Shown: piece by piece, positions 1 to 9,889 of the stretch
Layout: the number at the start of each line of letters is the position of its first letter
Position numbering within the stretch: position 1 is the first letter of the stretch
DNA from: Chara braunii
Lineage: Eukaryota > Streptophyta > Charophyceae > Charales > Characeae
Reading direction: 5' to 3'
Length of the DNA stretch: 29,378 bases
Assembly (NCBI GenBank): GCA_003427395.1
Contig: BFEA01000506.1
Location: 997,248 to 1,026,625, forward strand
Made by a program: the position numbers and the translations under genes
The notes under the pieces: model-generated
Database searches by the model: none
Told to the model about the DNA's origin: nothing
Seen by the model: only the letters and a program-made list of their open reading frames with translations

Positions 1-110
1 TTTTTTTTTCCCCCTACAGGGGGCCGGGGTCCCGGGTGCCGACCCCCGGAACCCCGGAACCCCGGCGGGGTCCCGGGGCCGGGGTTCGACAACCCTGGCT
101 ACCGTGGCAA
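1..110. repeat. GC-rich low-complexity stretch
   Basis: A T-tract followed by C/G blocks made of repeated CCCCGGAAC and CCGGGG words. It is far richer in GC than the following 2 kb. I see no gene in it. Bases 111-253 are ordinary spacer without a supported feature. Confidence 0.6.
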
Positions 111-253
111 AGACAAAGTGGATCTCTTCATATGCTTGCACTAACGTGACACTCACTTGTTGGTTCCCGCGAGGGAATAAATCGCCAATACAAGTTGCAC
201 TGACTGAAGAGCGTTGAACAAGACAACTAAGTGTCGACGTAGCATACTAGCAA

Positions 254-365
254 TAGTATTACCTACGTGGCATATTGACGAGAGCATTGCCTACTTGGCA
301 TACAAGCGAGAGCATTGTCCATATGGCATACCGGCGATAGCGTTGCCTACGTGGCATACTGAAAA
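254..365. repeat. 28-bp minisatellite, 4 copies
   Basis: Four consecutive 28-bp units at 254, 282, 310 and 338 share the words CCTACNTGGCATA and GCGAGAGC with a few substitutions each. The short reading frame across the array (start near 214) follows from the repeat and is not supported as a gene. Confidence 0.8.
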
Positions 366-732
366 GAGAAACGTTGCAGTTGTTAAAGATAGGTTGACGA
401 GGAAGCAAGACTGGTTAACAGAGGAGCAAATAAGAGGTAAGCTCATGTATGTCCACCAACTTGCCCATAATTTGGAGCACATCACATTTTTTATCCCCTT
501 AGCTTCGGTTATAATATTAAGGAAAGGTATCTCCTTCAAAGAGGGAGATTGGGTGGTGAGAACCGGTTCGGAATAATAGGAGTTGGGTCAAATTGCTCAC
601 ATTCATTCAGAAGGGGCTATAATGAGTACTTTTAATATGACAAAATAATTTTTCTTACACCTATCCTACAATGATCAAGTAAAGTTTTTCTCTTTCCTAA
701 ATCTTTACAGGATTCTAGTGGTTTATTTCTCT

Positions 733-2023
733 TTAACGAAGAGATGGAGAGCATACCATCCTTACTCTCCTATTCCAAGATCTACCCCTGGACCCAAATG
801 AGTGGATCTTGAAGACTAGTAAGAAAAGAAAAGTAAGAACTCTATAATCTATCACGGTTAAGGCAGCATATCGTCTTCCCAGACCAGGCGTGGATGTAGC
901 TGCAATTGTACAGGAACGGTGGTCTAAACATTTGAATATTGACAATAATACTATAAAAAATATTAAATTCTTTAACAACTTACAACAAAGAACAACCAAA
1001 TTTGTCTCCCTTCAATGACAAATTATACACCGGTGTTTACCTACAAATGATTGCGTCATTGATCATTTAAATCTAGAATAAAGAGGTTTAGCATCCCCAT
1101 GGTGTAAATCTTCTTATATAAACTTCCCTAATAGGAAATTTTGTAAAACTATTGAACACAGTTTTATACAGTGTCCAAGAGCAGTCCTATTGTGGTGAAT
1201 ATAGAATAACATTTGGAGGAGTCTGACCGGGATAGATTGGTCGTGGGATTGGCATGCTATCTTGCTAGGATATGAAAACCTATCAACTTTCAACTTTCTG
1301 ATTTTCAGCGTAATTTGTTTACTATGGGAAGAAAAAGAGTATTATAGGCTCTTCTGTACAAACATTGTGTCTTGGAAAGGAAAAACTTTGCCTTGGAAGG
1401 TGGGGAAATCTCTGAGATAATTGTACAATTTATCGAGACTGAGATTAGAGCACAATGGTAAAAAACTAAGACTAAACTTCTCAAACTACATGAGAAGAAG
1501 GATATTAAAGAAACAATATAAAACTTTGATTTGAACTAGTTGGGGGGAACAGAAGGGAAGGGTCTGGGTAAGGTGGAGTGGCAAGGAGGTGAACGGATGG
1601 AAGAATCTCTCAAGAGAGACTTTCATCTCTGCTTTTTGGACTGGTTCACTCTGCAGCGAGGGTCTTTCCTTATATCTTCAAATTGTTTTGCAGATCCATT
1701 CCCTCCTTCATAACTCGCTATGGTGGATTTGCAGTGGTTTCATAGAGAGAGGGAGTGATTTTCAATTGGTTTCTTAAGGGCAAGGTAGCTTGTTATATTA
1801 GTCTGATCTGGCGGTCCAAAAAGGACTGAAGAGGCATCATTGCCCACATTCATAACTTTGTTAAAAGGTTCTATGTGGGATTCGATGGGGACACTGTACC
1901 TGCTTTCTAGTAGATGATGCTTCCCACCAATAGACTGGAGCCACCCTTAGGGTAGGGAGGAATGCATCCCTAAAATATCAGTCCTATCTGTCCCAAGGGA
2001 TGTTTAAAAAAAAAAAAAAAAAA
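733..2023 (+). mobile_element. Decayed LINE (non-LTR retrotransposon) 3' part
   Basis: The forward strand at about 915-1200 encodes a recognisable end of a plant-type LINE reverse transcriptase polyprotein, the zf-RVT region. It reads ERWSKHLNID, then QIIHRCLPTND, then KTIEHSFIQCPRAVLLW, matching the family pattern of a Trp-rich strand followed by Cys residues and a C-x-T-x-E-H-x-x-x-x-C-P core. The frame is broken by stops at the LQ*QII, LE*RG and LLW* joints, so it is dead. An uninterrupted run of 18 A residues at 2006-2023 is the expected LINE 3' tail. The 5' limit is not visible; 733 is where the AT-rich block becomes coherent. Everything between 1200 and 2005 is presumed 3' ORF remnant and UTR. 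The base composition is AT-rich, unlike the GC-balanced repeats further on. Confidence 0.7.
2006..2023 (+). repeat. Poly-A tail of the LINE
   Basis: Eighteen consecutive A residues directly after the decayed LINE sequence, on the same strand. This is consistent with the tail left by target-primed reverse transcription. I could not identify a convincing target-site duplication. Confidence 0.6.
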
Positions 2024-2950
2024 GTTGATAACGAACCAAAAGAACAACGAGATGATGTGTATTGTTGAGTCCTAATATGAACCACGCGTTTAATAGGCTC
2101 CTATCTGGACTTTCCTCGTTGAAGTGTTGATTGTTGCTGACGTGGACTTACGTGTGTGATTTTTTATGTTGTCTAGCATGTGGACTGCATGTTGATGATT
2201 CCTAATCACGCAATGAGAAGAAACACACACATTGTAAACAACATCACAAGTAACGAAGCACATTAAAAAGATAAGTACATTAAAATATTCATAATTATTA
2301 GTGGATTTTTTTCTTTTTTTTTTTGTTCTGAATTTTTTATGAGACTGCAAAACAGATAATTGTATAGAACATTTTATTCATTAAAATAATACATTATTTT
2401 TTAAATAGTACTTTTGTCGTTCGAGAAACTCGAAAGGTATACACGGCTGACGAAAGAAGATGTTGATTATACATTAATACACAACGATCAGAGTCCCTCT
2501 TCAACGGATAAATCCTCAACTAAATTGGCACACATTCAGACAATCAGTACGAACGTAGCATATCGAAGGTTTCCCCTTGTGAGAGACGTATATGAGTGAC
2601 CCAAAAAAGGTCTTCGTTGAGGCTTTAAAGGGTGCATGGGAGTGAAAAAAATAGCTCATTTTTTAAGTTTAATTGAATACAAGCAGGATGAGTAGGATAC
2701 ATCTGAGTCACATGTTTCGATATAATCCATAATACACAAGTTGGCTAGTTTTATAGTAAAACTTGGATATATCCGAATCAAATATTTCATTATTCGGATG
2801 GAGAAAATTCCTTATGTCATAGACCGTGAGTCATTCATTAAATATCCTTGAAGTTCACTCAATCAAAAGGATGAACTTATGAACAACCCGGATCACCCTC
2901 TGAGGAAAAAATAACCAATATGTTATCATTCCAAGAACAATTATAGCTTA
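2024..2950. other. AT-rich spacer without a supported gene
   Basis: Low-GC sequence with homopolymer runs and only short reading frames. Two degraded copies of the window's palindrome family lie near 2695 and 2765 (GGATACATCTGAGTCA-like and GGATATATCCGAATCA-like). Nothing else is supported. Confidence 0.5.
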
Positions 2951-2959
2951 GCAGACATT

Positions 2960-3305
2960 TCTAAAAACAAAAGGGCATCGGACGGAGTGAAGTGGTGGGC
3001 AGCATTATGCAGAGATGCTATTATTTGCCGCTTGCCAGGTAAGATATCGCAACCATGAACTTGTAACATCCCTACCCAATGCTGCCCACCACTCCGCTAC
3101 CGTCCTTACCGAGATCAAATGATGTATGTTAACAAACAAAAGTGCACCCTCCGGAACCCCTTAAGAACTCTAGTAACCATCAGTCGTAAATTTCAACTAG
3201 ATGGCGGTTGCATGTACATTATCACTTTACCAAACATTTTTCAAAACAAACGGGCATCATACAGAGTGAAGTGGTGGGGAGCATATTATGTATAGACGTT
3301 ATCAT
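2960..3305. repeat. Direct repeat pair, about 65 bp, spaced about 280 bp
   Basis: The segment at about 2960-3025 (AAACAAAAGGGCATC then GAGTGAAGTGGTGGG) recurs at about 3240-3305 (AAACAAACGGGCATC then GAGTGAAGTGGTGGG) with clear divergence. The first copy overlaps the left arm of the inverted repeat. Confidence 0.6.
2980..3105. repeat. Inverted repeat, about 27-bp arms
   Basis: The left arm at 2980-3006 (GGACGGAGTGAAGTGG then TGGGCAGCATT) is complementary to the right arm at 3078-3105 (AATGCTGCCCACCACT then CCGCTACCGTCC), with one small indel and a mismatch. The loop is about 70 bases. It could be a small fold-back element. Confidence 0.65.
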
Positions 3306-3844
3306 CTGAGGATTGGGCATTGGAGAAGGCTCAAACGAATGCGTAGGATACATCCGAATCAAACTATGTACAGATTATCAGATGTTGAAGTAACCAAGGA
3401 CCTTATAAATATTTTGAAAGATCTCACTGGATTTTGAAGACAATTGACAACTCATGAGAACTAGATTGAAAAGCGAAGAAAAATTAAAAACAGAGCGGGA
3501 TACCCAGCCTACATAAGCAGGCACACAACCATTGTCGAGACAAATGAGAAATACGCCGTAGAAACTGATAACAGTTATCTGGTCCCAATATTGTGAATTC
3601 GTAACGGTTACCTCAAAAGTTTCTATTAACCAAAGATTTGGCAAGGCTATGTCGGACCGTCCACAATCAACCAAAAAGTTTCCGTGGAAATTTCAACTAA
3701 TCGGACATTCTAGCACAAAAATTTGAAAATGTTGAGATGTCTCTCTAAAAAAGCCTACACTATGAAAACATTCACAAATCCGACATCCTGACGGAACTCT
3801 AAAAACGTAAGACTCGTCACCAAAGTGTCCCGAACTTGAAATCT

Positions 3845-4057
3845 TCAAAACAAGTCTCTTCGAAAAGCGTTCACTAGCGGTTCCCATGTTGAACCGTGCA
3901 CAATGCAAGCCGAGATAGGAGGTTGAGGTAGACCTTCGAAACCCGTAATAAAAATCGAGAAACCTTGAACGTCTCCCCCAGCAATGACAACAGCACGTCT
4001 CAAGGACACAAGAACATATGCGGTTTGCAGATAAGGTACTGCAAAATCCCCCAGCAT
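3845..4057 (-). pseudogene. Unidentified coding segment, copy 1
   Basis: A 70-codon minus-strand frame containing LRRAV, AGGDVQGFSI, FEGLPQPPISAC and GSTWEPLVNAFRR. It matches the 4380-4592 segment at about three quarters of positions in the best 48 residues, and many differences are conservative (I/V, L/I, D/E-like), which suggests the protein was once under selection. I do not recognise the family. The frame stops right after NAFRRDLF in both copies. Just upstream on the minus strand (4119-4132) lies a member of the TCGGATNNATCCGA palindrome family that copy 2 lacks. It is probably a gene fragment or an exon of a decayed gene. Confidence 0.45.
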
Positions 4058-4379
4058 CTTGTTTCCTCCTTGACGCTCTTGTGTTTGGTTGTCGTAACAG
4101 TATCCTTATTCTCTGGGTCGGATGCATCCGAACCACAACCGACCATGAGCCAGGGTCAGCACTCGTGACTTTCGTTAATATTTTACAGTGTGCAAATTTT
4201 AACTAATCTGACATTCGACCACAAAACTTGGAAAGTGTCGAGACTCGTCTCTCAAACTGGTGAAAATTAAAAGTAATCAGAAATGACTATACTACGAAAA
4301 TGTTCACAAATCCGACATAATGACACAAAATTCTAGAAACGTAAGACTGGTCACCAAACGTCTTAAAAAGTTGAAGTCC

Positions 4380-4592
4380 TCAGAAGAAGCCTCTTCGCAG
4401 AGCGTTCACTATCGGTTCCCATGTCGAACCGTCCATCACGCAAGCCGGGATTGGAGGTTGAGGGAGACCTTCAAACTCCGTAATGGAAAACGAGAAACCC
4501 TGAATGTCACCCCCTGCTCCGAGCACAGCACGTCTCAAGGCGAAAAAAACTTCTGAAGCTTTTACATAAGCTCTTGTAAAATCTCCTCGCAT
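4380..4592 (-). pseudogene. Unidentified coding segment, copy 2
   Basis: A 70-codon minus-strand frame paralogous to 3845-4057, with LRRAV, AGGDIQGFSF, FEGLPQPPIPAC and GSTWEPIVNALRR. Reading back through its start, the frame continues as ERRGKNWMRGDFTRAYVKAS, overlapping the 3' end of the 4562-4834 frame in a different phase. A frameshift or an unseen intron therefore separates the two parts. The function is unknown. Confidence 0.45.
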
Positions 4593-4834
4593 CCAATTTT
4601 TCCCCCGACGCTCATATATCGCATATCCAAAATGTTGAGATTTGTAAACCTCACCATGATGACAAACATTGTCCGTCCTCCCGCTACGATCCTGAAGATT
4701 CTCTCATATTGAAAAGGAAACGCTCCTCCCTTTGTGATGATCGCCCGTCGTTCAGGTACTTTGATTTCAATGTAGCCCAAAATGTCATCCATGTTTTCGA
4801 AGTACGTCAGAAGAGGAAAGTCTGCACACTGCAA
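4562..4834 (-). pseudogene. Probable upstream exon of the copy-2 gene
   Basis: The minus-strand frame reads FENMDDILGYIEIKVPERR and then GGAFPFQYERIFRIVAGGRT and MVRFTNLNILDMRY, which looks protein-like. Immediately upstream on this strand is a pyrimidine-rich run ending TTTTGCAG at about 4835, a good splice acceptor, so translation probably enters by splicing and not at a start codon. The 3' end overlaps copy 2 in another phase. The family is not recognised. Confidence 0.4.
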
Positions 4835-5070
4835 AAGACAAAAGTCACAATAAAAGCGTCACATCAAGGTCAGGACCGAAAGCTCGAGGTCATGCTACGA
4901 CGACCAAAATGCCCCCACGCCCAATGTCGAAAATTGATGAAGAACTCTTGTTGATTTGAAGCCCGTAACCCAGAGAGCACAAATCATTAAGCGATGTATT
5001 CCATGGAGTCAAGCGTGGTGTGCACAGGCCAGCATGGCAATACGTTCTCCTCACGAAAAGACGACAACTA

Positions 5071-7467
5071 TCACACTCTCGATGAGGTAGCCTCCTGCCC
5101 GCTCACTTCTCCGGAAACGTTTTGTGTTTGAGCGCCAACGTCGTTTTCTAGGGCGGGAATTGCATTTTCTCTTACTTTCAGAGGAATCACAAGAACGGTG
5201 GTAAACTTTTTGGAGGACTCACAGACATTCATCCTCGTTTGTCTCATCCAAGAAAACGTAACGGTTGTGACATGTTGATACTCTTCCTCGTGCCCTGGAG
5301 TCTTTTTCCATTTTTTTCCCCAGGCGTCGGCATACAATTCTCTTAGTGTGCTCGCTTTTCCGATTGGAACCCGGTACTCCACTTTGAATTTGTTGTAAGT
5401 TGGTGAATCTTCGTTCTTGTCAACTTCACTGCGAACCTGGCCAACCCAAAAAGACACTCCTTGATGCATGTCCTCGTCTGACGTTTGCATAATGACAAAA
5501 CTGTCGACATGCACATCTTCGAAAGGATCAAAGCTGGCCTTAGGCTTGTCCCTCTGAAGACCCACGAATAGAGGTTCTCTCTGTAATTCGGATGCATCCG
5601 AATCAGAGCAAGAACTCATGTCTTCAACGACATGGGTGACCTTTGGCCAGAATTCGGTAATGGGTGCCAAAGGCACCCCGTTATCGATAATGTCCCCCGC
5701 GTGTTTGACGTGATCTTCCCAAAACCGAAAAACCCTATCTATTCTAGTCACCTCTTCGTCTCGGAAAGTCATCCAAGTTTCTCTTTTTTTTTCATAGACT
5801 TCCAAAAACCTCTTCACGCCCTCCAAACCGTTCTTGTAATCGTCGAGGAACGCCGGTTGGACCGGCAGAGGATCGAAAGATTGCTGCGGACCAGCGTAAC
5901 CACTGTTGTCTGTTTGTTTGAACCAGTAAAGAGGACCATCCTCGGGCAACCACTTAGCGTCTGTGTAATACTCTTTATAGGACATGGCGGGATTATCACC
6001 TATCATGTAGAATTTCAGCAAATGAGACTTCGAAATCCCTGTCATGCGCTTTGAAACATGCGGGTAAATAAAACCTCTCCAGTCTACTATCCTATCAAGA
6101 AAAATACACCGTGGAGGAGTCTTATGAGACCGCTCTAGAAAAAGGAACAACTTATCCATTGTGTAGGCATCATTGTCCTTGATTTTCTTGGAGAAAACAC
6201 CAAACGTGGCATCGACGTCTGTGTGCGTGTGTCCAACTATCATAAAACCAATTTCTATTTCCTTGAAAATCCCGAACTTCACAAGCAGTGCTGCTAATGC
6301 GCAGATGAATCTATTCTTGTTTTCTTTGAAGCAGTTGTCAGCTTGAATACGAAGAAACGGCGGTAAAGGTTTCCCACTTGATTGGATCTCCGTAAGAGTC
6401 CGCATTAAACACGTCGCCGTACTGCTGGGACTGTGTGTGTAGTAAGGAAAATATGTGTAAACATATATAGACGGATCCCGGCCATGGACCAGAACGGCCG
6501 TGAGACCAGTCTTCATCATCCTCTCATGCTGTAAGTCCTTCGAGTAGTTAGCCTGTCCTACATACGGTATGGTAGTTTTCTTTTGATCCATGCCGTCAAT
6601 AATGATGCACAGACACTCGGACTGCCGCAAGATGGAATCCATTTTGCAGCGGCTATAGTCTAGCCTGTGGTTGACTTGCAGCTCTTGGCGTTTCCGCATC
6701 CTATCTTTGGATTTCTTACGGTCCCTCTCGTACTTCGACTTGGCAATGCACTGCTTGTACAATATACATTTTGCGCACTTCGTTAATGTGTTGGACATAG
6801 CTAGACTCACGTGCCAGAAGTGCTTACTCCACATAGCGTAGAAAGTCGACTCCGACACAACTTCCGAGTGGCACATCAAAAGATCAGAGCGCAATGATTC
6901 GTAAATTGCTCGTTTTGTGAATGCCATAGGAATTCTACGGCGAGGACGACAAACTCCGTTTTTCGAGAGCATGTCACTCGGCATACTATCGGCGTGGTCG
7001 TCGATGAACCGTTTCAACAGTGCAAGCATCGTGACGACTTTTTCGGATGGTTTAGACAAACCCGAGTGCCCATGCTCCCTAACGACAACACCGTTATCAT
7101 ACATCATTTTGTAGACATAGAATGTGTTACGAGAAATGTCGAGAATGTTACAGTACGCCTGCACGCACATCTTCTGTTTGCAAGCTACAGGCCTGACCCG
7201 CTCAGCACCACCTTCCATAACCGTGAAGTCATGTATGGTTTGCAACCACCACTTCGTCCTTTTCGCGAAACTTTTCGAGTAGAATGCCCCCCGCACCGGC
7301 CTGACATCTTCGGCTGTCAGTTCAGTGCAACACATCCGCCTACAACAGAGCATCCCGCGCACTGCCTGAAGTGACTGCATCCTAAGTTTGCCCATAGCTC
7401 GCCGATGCTGTGTCTTTTTGGCCGGTTCTGTGTTTGCCATAGAATAGGGTCTTCTTTCACCGGGCAT
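5071..7467 (-). CDS. DUF7869-like transposase-like protein, main block
   Basis: A long uninterrupted frame of 798 codons from the ATG at 7465-7467; the frame is open up to 7479. Numbering from 7479, residues 230-260 hold a short Cys cluster (C235, C238, C244) followed by a Lys/Arg-rich helix, likely DNA-contacting. Residues 290-435 form the conserved core: CLCIIIDGMDQ (D295, D298), then FLRIQADNCFKENKNRF (D381) and FMIVGHTHTDVDATFG (H417, H419, D421, D423). The QADNC-x-x-ENKN block and the VGHT block are the hallmark of the DUF7869 family. The spaced acidic residues suggest an RNase H-like catalytic fold, which is my inference. A C-terminal segment (about 655-770: DSFVIMQTSDEDMHQG, VSFWVGQV) resembles SH3/BAH-like tails of such proteins. 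The frame ends in TGA at 5071. A palindrome-family copy is translated as SDSDASE at residues 625-631. It is probably a mobile-element gene still capable of coding. Confidence 0.8.
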   Translation of the reverse strand: MPGERRPYSMANTEPAKKTQHRRAMGKLRMQSLQAVRGMLCCRRMCCTELTAEDVRPVRGAFYSKSFAKRTKWWLQTIHDFTVMEGGAERVRPVACKQKMCVQAYCNILDISRNTFYVYKMMYDNGVVVREHGHSGLSKPSEKVVTMLALLKRFIDDHADSMPSDMLSKNGVCRPRRRIPMAFTKRAIYESLRSDLLMCHSEVVSESTFYAMWSKHFWHVSLAMSNTLTKCAKCILYKQCIAKSKYERDRKKSKDRMRKRQELQVNHRLDYSRCKMDSILRQSECLCIIIDGMDQKKTTIPYVGQANYSKDLQHERMMKTGLTAVLVHGRDPSIYVYTYFPYYTHSPSSTATCLMRTLTEIQSSGKPLPPFLRIQADNCFKENKNRFICALAALLVKFGIFKEIEIGFMIVGHTHTDVDATFGVFSKKIKDNDAYTMDKLFLFLERSHKTPPRCIFLDRIVDWRGFIYPHVSKRMTGISKSHLLKFYMIGDNPAMSYKEYYTDAKWLPEDGPLYWFKQTDNSGYAGPQQSFDPLPVQPAFLDDYKNGLEGVKRFLEVYEKKRETWMTFRDEEVTRIDRVFRFWEDHVKHAGDIIDNGVPLAPITEFWPKVTHVVEDMSSCSDSDASELQREPLFVGLQRDKPKASFDPFEDVHVDSFVIMQTSDEDMHQGVSFWVGQVRSEVDKNEDSPTYNKFKVEYRVPIGKASTLRELYADAWGKKWKKTPGHEEEYQHVTTVTFSWMRQTRMNVCESSKKFTTVLVIPLKVRENAIPALENDVGAQTQNVSGEVSGQEATSSRV
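5586..5603. repeat. Perfect 18-bp palindrome inside the DUF7869-like frame
   Basis: ATTCGGATGCATCCGAAT is its own reverse complement. It is a member of the dispersed TCGGATNNATCCGA family and lies in the coding region, where it adds SDASE to an acidic Ser-rich linker without breaking the frame. Confidence 0.8.
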
Positions 7468-7584
7468 AGGCGCCGACAAAATGTACCGTATGTGGCGGTC
7501 CTCTTCGGAGAGACAGCCCGAGCTCTTACTATCTCGTGAATAGCAGTATTCAGTGATTTTATCCGTGGACGGTCCTTGACTCTC

Positions 7585-8019
7585 CTAGCACTGCGGAGGG
7601 GTAGACGAGGAAACCCTATCACCCCCATCGGCAACTCCCAAGGAAGAAGCAGCAGTAGTGCAGTTGTTCGCACTATACACGTACTCCGTCCCACTATAAC
7701 TACAGTCACCGAGATTCCCCTCGGGTATGGAGCCCGACATCCCAGCGTCGGTCATTTCAGAACATGCTGGAGAGACTCTGGATGTACAATCAACACTAAG
7801 AAACTGACCCCCGCTTCTAGTATTTTTGTGGTCTTCGAGCACGTCACGACAGATGTACGAATGCTTGGTGGAGGTGGACAACTGTGTTCTCTTCCATCGA
7901 TGCTGAGTGTTTGAGTCACGTGACCGTTTTCCAGAGGAAGCACATGGCTCGAGTCGGGAAGAAGTACTATCGGCACTGCTCGGAACTCCAATGCCCATAA
8001 CCAATCCCTTCCCAGCCAT
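7585..8019 (-). pseudogene. N-terminal extension of the DUF7869-like gene, cut by TAG
   Basis: This frame is in the same phase as the 5071-7467 block. From the ATG at 8017-8019 (MAGKGLVMGIGV) it stays open for 144 codons to a single TAG at 7585-7587, and it is then open again without interruption into the main block. The peptide is Ser/Thr-rich and low in complexity (SADSTSSRLEPCASSGKRSR), typical of a disordered N-terminus. Either the TAG is a recent nonsense change and the full product would be about 982 residues, or the joint is removed by splicing. I favour the first because both sides are open in one frame. Above 8019 the frame is formally open to 8379 but runs through a repeat and is not supported. 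Confidence 0.5.
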
Positions 8020-8250
8020 TTCCTGCCGAAAATGTAACGGAAGGCAAGCTGGCGTGGGAGAGAAGTCTTGATCGACAGTCGTCGTATCACACCAGTGAAG
8101 CATTCCACTTTTCCCTGTGAGCAGAGCAACAGACGTTGACCCAAATTGCAGCCGAGACAGTTGTTGGACTTTGGCGATGATAGAGAGACAGAGATGCGTC
8201 CGCCAGTTGGGGAGCACTACAGCAGCGCAACGAAACAAAAAAAAATTGCA

Positions 8251-8545
8251 TAGCCAGCCTTGAACCGGACGATAAGCCTTCACCCTCACCGATTTCACAT
8301 GTATGGTGTAGAAATGGCGGACCCGCAAGTATGTAACATACTTTAGATTCGGATGAATCCGACGCAACGATGCAGGCAAATATCGGACTTGACATTAGAC
8401 GTGCACAACCAGCCTTGAACCGGACTACAAGCCTTGCCCGTCACCGATCAGACATGCTGTAAAAATTGCGGGTGTGCAAATATGTAACTGATTTTAGACT
8501 CAGATGAATCCGATACAATGATGCAGGTAAATATTGGCAAGTCCG
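8251..8545. repeat. 155-bp tandem duplication carrying the palindrome
   Basis: AGCCTTGAACCGGAC begins at about 8256 and again at about 8411. Both copies continue through AAGCCT, a GTATGTAAC-like or ATATGTAAC word, then a palindrome-family site (near 8348 and 8504) and ATGCAGGNAAATAT. The first palindrome is intact, while the second has lost a base pair match on its left half. Confidence 0.7.
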
Positions 8546-8599
8546 CATCGTCGCAGGTTCTTATGTCGGATGTATCTGAGACACTTAAACCCAGATTTA

Positions 8600-8804
8600 G
8601 ACAATTGCAGCATACACCACCAGTGAGTCAAGTATGCAATGCCGAGAACCATCGGCACACATACATACGACGAAAGTGATCACGAGTCTTCCGCGTCGTA
8701 GGAAATTGACAACTTTCCCGCAGTGCCAAACAATCGGCGGTCTGTGTTGTGGGGTGGCAAGAACACTCTTAGGGAACCTCGCGGTCTTATTCGAAAATTG
8801 TTGG
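8600..8804. other. Spacer leading into the satellite
   Basis: Non-coding in appearance. Only the last 30 bases resemble the end of the following satellite unit. A degraded palindrome (TCGGATGTATCTGAG) lies at 8564. Confidence 0.4.
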
Positions 8805-9868
8805 TGTAGCACCAGATGCTCACCCAACAGTTTCGAACGCCGATGTAATGGACAAATCATATGATGCCTTACGATCAAGCAGTGGTTGATAGCTGGCCCC
8901 CTTTCCCGGTCTGGATCTTTGAGAGCAGAGTTTCGCACTCCACCGTGAGATCCATATTGGAGAAGGGGACCTGCTACCCTGCCGCTGTTAACTTTAGTTA
9001 TCATAAGGGAGTCAATGACGCGGGAACCCAAAAATGAGCAATTGCGGAGGAATATCGCGACCGCATGACGAACTTTTGACGTAGCACCAGATGCTCACCG
9101 ACCAGTTCTGAATGTCGGTTGTGTCGACACATCATATAATGTTTTACAAGCAAGCAGTTGTTGATAGCTGGCCCCCTTTCCCAGTCTGGATCTTTGAGAG
9201 CAGAGTTTCGCACTCCACCGTGAGATCCATATCGGAGAAGGGGACCTGCTACCCTGCCGCTGTTAACTGTAGTCATCATAAGGGAGTCTATGACGTGAGA
9301 ACCCGAAAATGAGCAATTGCGGGGGAATATCGCAGCCGCATGACAAACTTTTCGGCTCAGCACCAGATGTTCACCGTCCAGTTATGAAAGTCGGTTGTGT
9401 CGACACATCATATGATGTTTTACAATCAAGCAGTGGTTGATAGATGACCTCCTTTCCCGGTCTGGATCTTTGAGAGCAGAATTTCGCACTCCACCGTGAG
9501 ATCCATATCGGAGAAGGGGACCTGCTACCCCACCGCTGTTAACTGTAGTCATCATAAGGTAGTCTATGATGTGAGAACCCCAAATTGAGCAATCGCGGGG
9601 GAATATTGCGGCCGCATGACGAACATTTTGACGTAGCACCAGATGCTCACCGACCAGTTCTGAATGTCGGTTGTATCGACACATCATATGATGTTTTACA
9701 AGCAAGCAGTGGTCGATTGTTGGCCCCCCTCTCCGGTGTGGATATTTGAGAGCAGATTTGACGCAATCCACCGTTAGACCCACATCGGAGAGGCGGACCT
9801 CCCATCATGCCGTTGTTCACGGTAATCATCATGTGGGAGTCGACAACGCGATGACCTTGCGATGTTCC
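8805..9868. repeat. 276-bp satellite, four tandem copies
   Basis: Units start at 8805, 9081, 9357 and 9633 with GCACCAGATGNTCACC, giving an exact 276-bp spacing each time. Shared internal words include GATCAAGCAGTGGTTGAT-like, GGATCTTTGAGAGCAGA and CACTCCACCGTGAGATCC. The first three are close to one another. The fourth is more diverged and fades by about 9868. Because 276 is a multiple of three, minus-strand frames run on from unit to unit (9001-9363, 9382-9783), but these are a by-product of the period. Confidence 0.85.
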
Positions 9869-9889
9869 AATTGGGAAGTTTTTTTGTGT

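Larger units (their letters stand above)
3690..4650 (-). repeat. Two diverged tandem copies of a coding-like segment
   Basis: Copy 1 (about 3697-4195) and copy 2 (about 4200-4650) align over most of their length, with an offset that varies from about 503 to 535 bases because of indels. Both start with AACTAATCNGACATTC and share GCGTTCACTANCGGTTCCCATG. Similarity is strongest where both copies keep a 70-codon open frame on the minus strand. Confidence 0.75.

Noticed and set aside
70-120. GGGGTTCGAC word resembling a tRNA T-arm
   Set aside because: No acceptor stem or D- or anticodon-arm can be built around it; it is part of GC-rich low complexity.
9001-9783. Two minus-strand frames of 120 and 133 codons
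   Set aside because: They lie in the 276-bp satellite, whose period is a multiple of three, so one unit's open phase simply repeats. There is no domain and no independent support.
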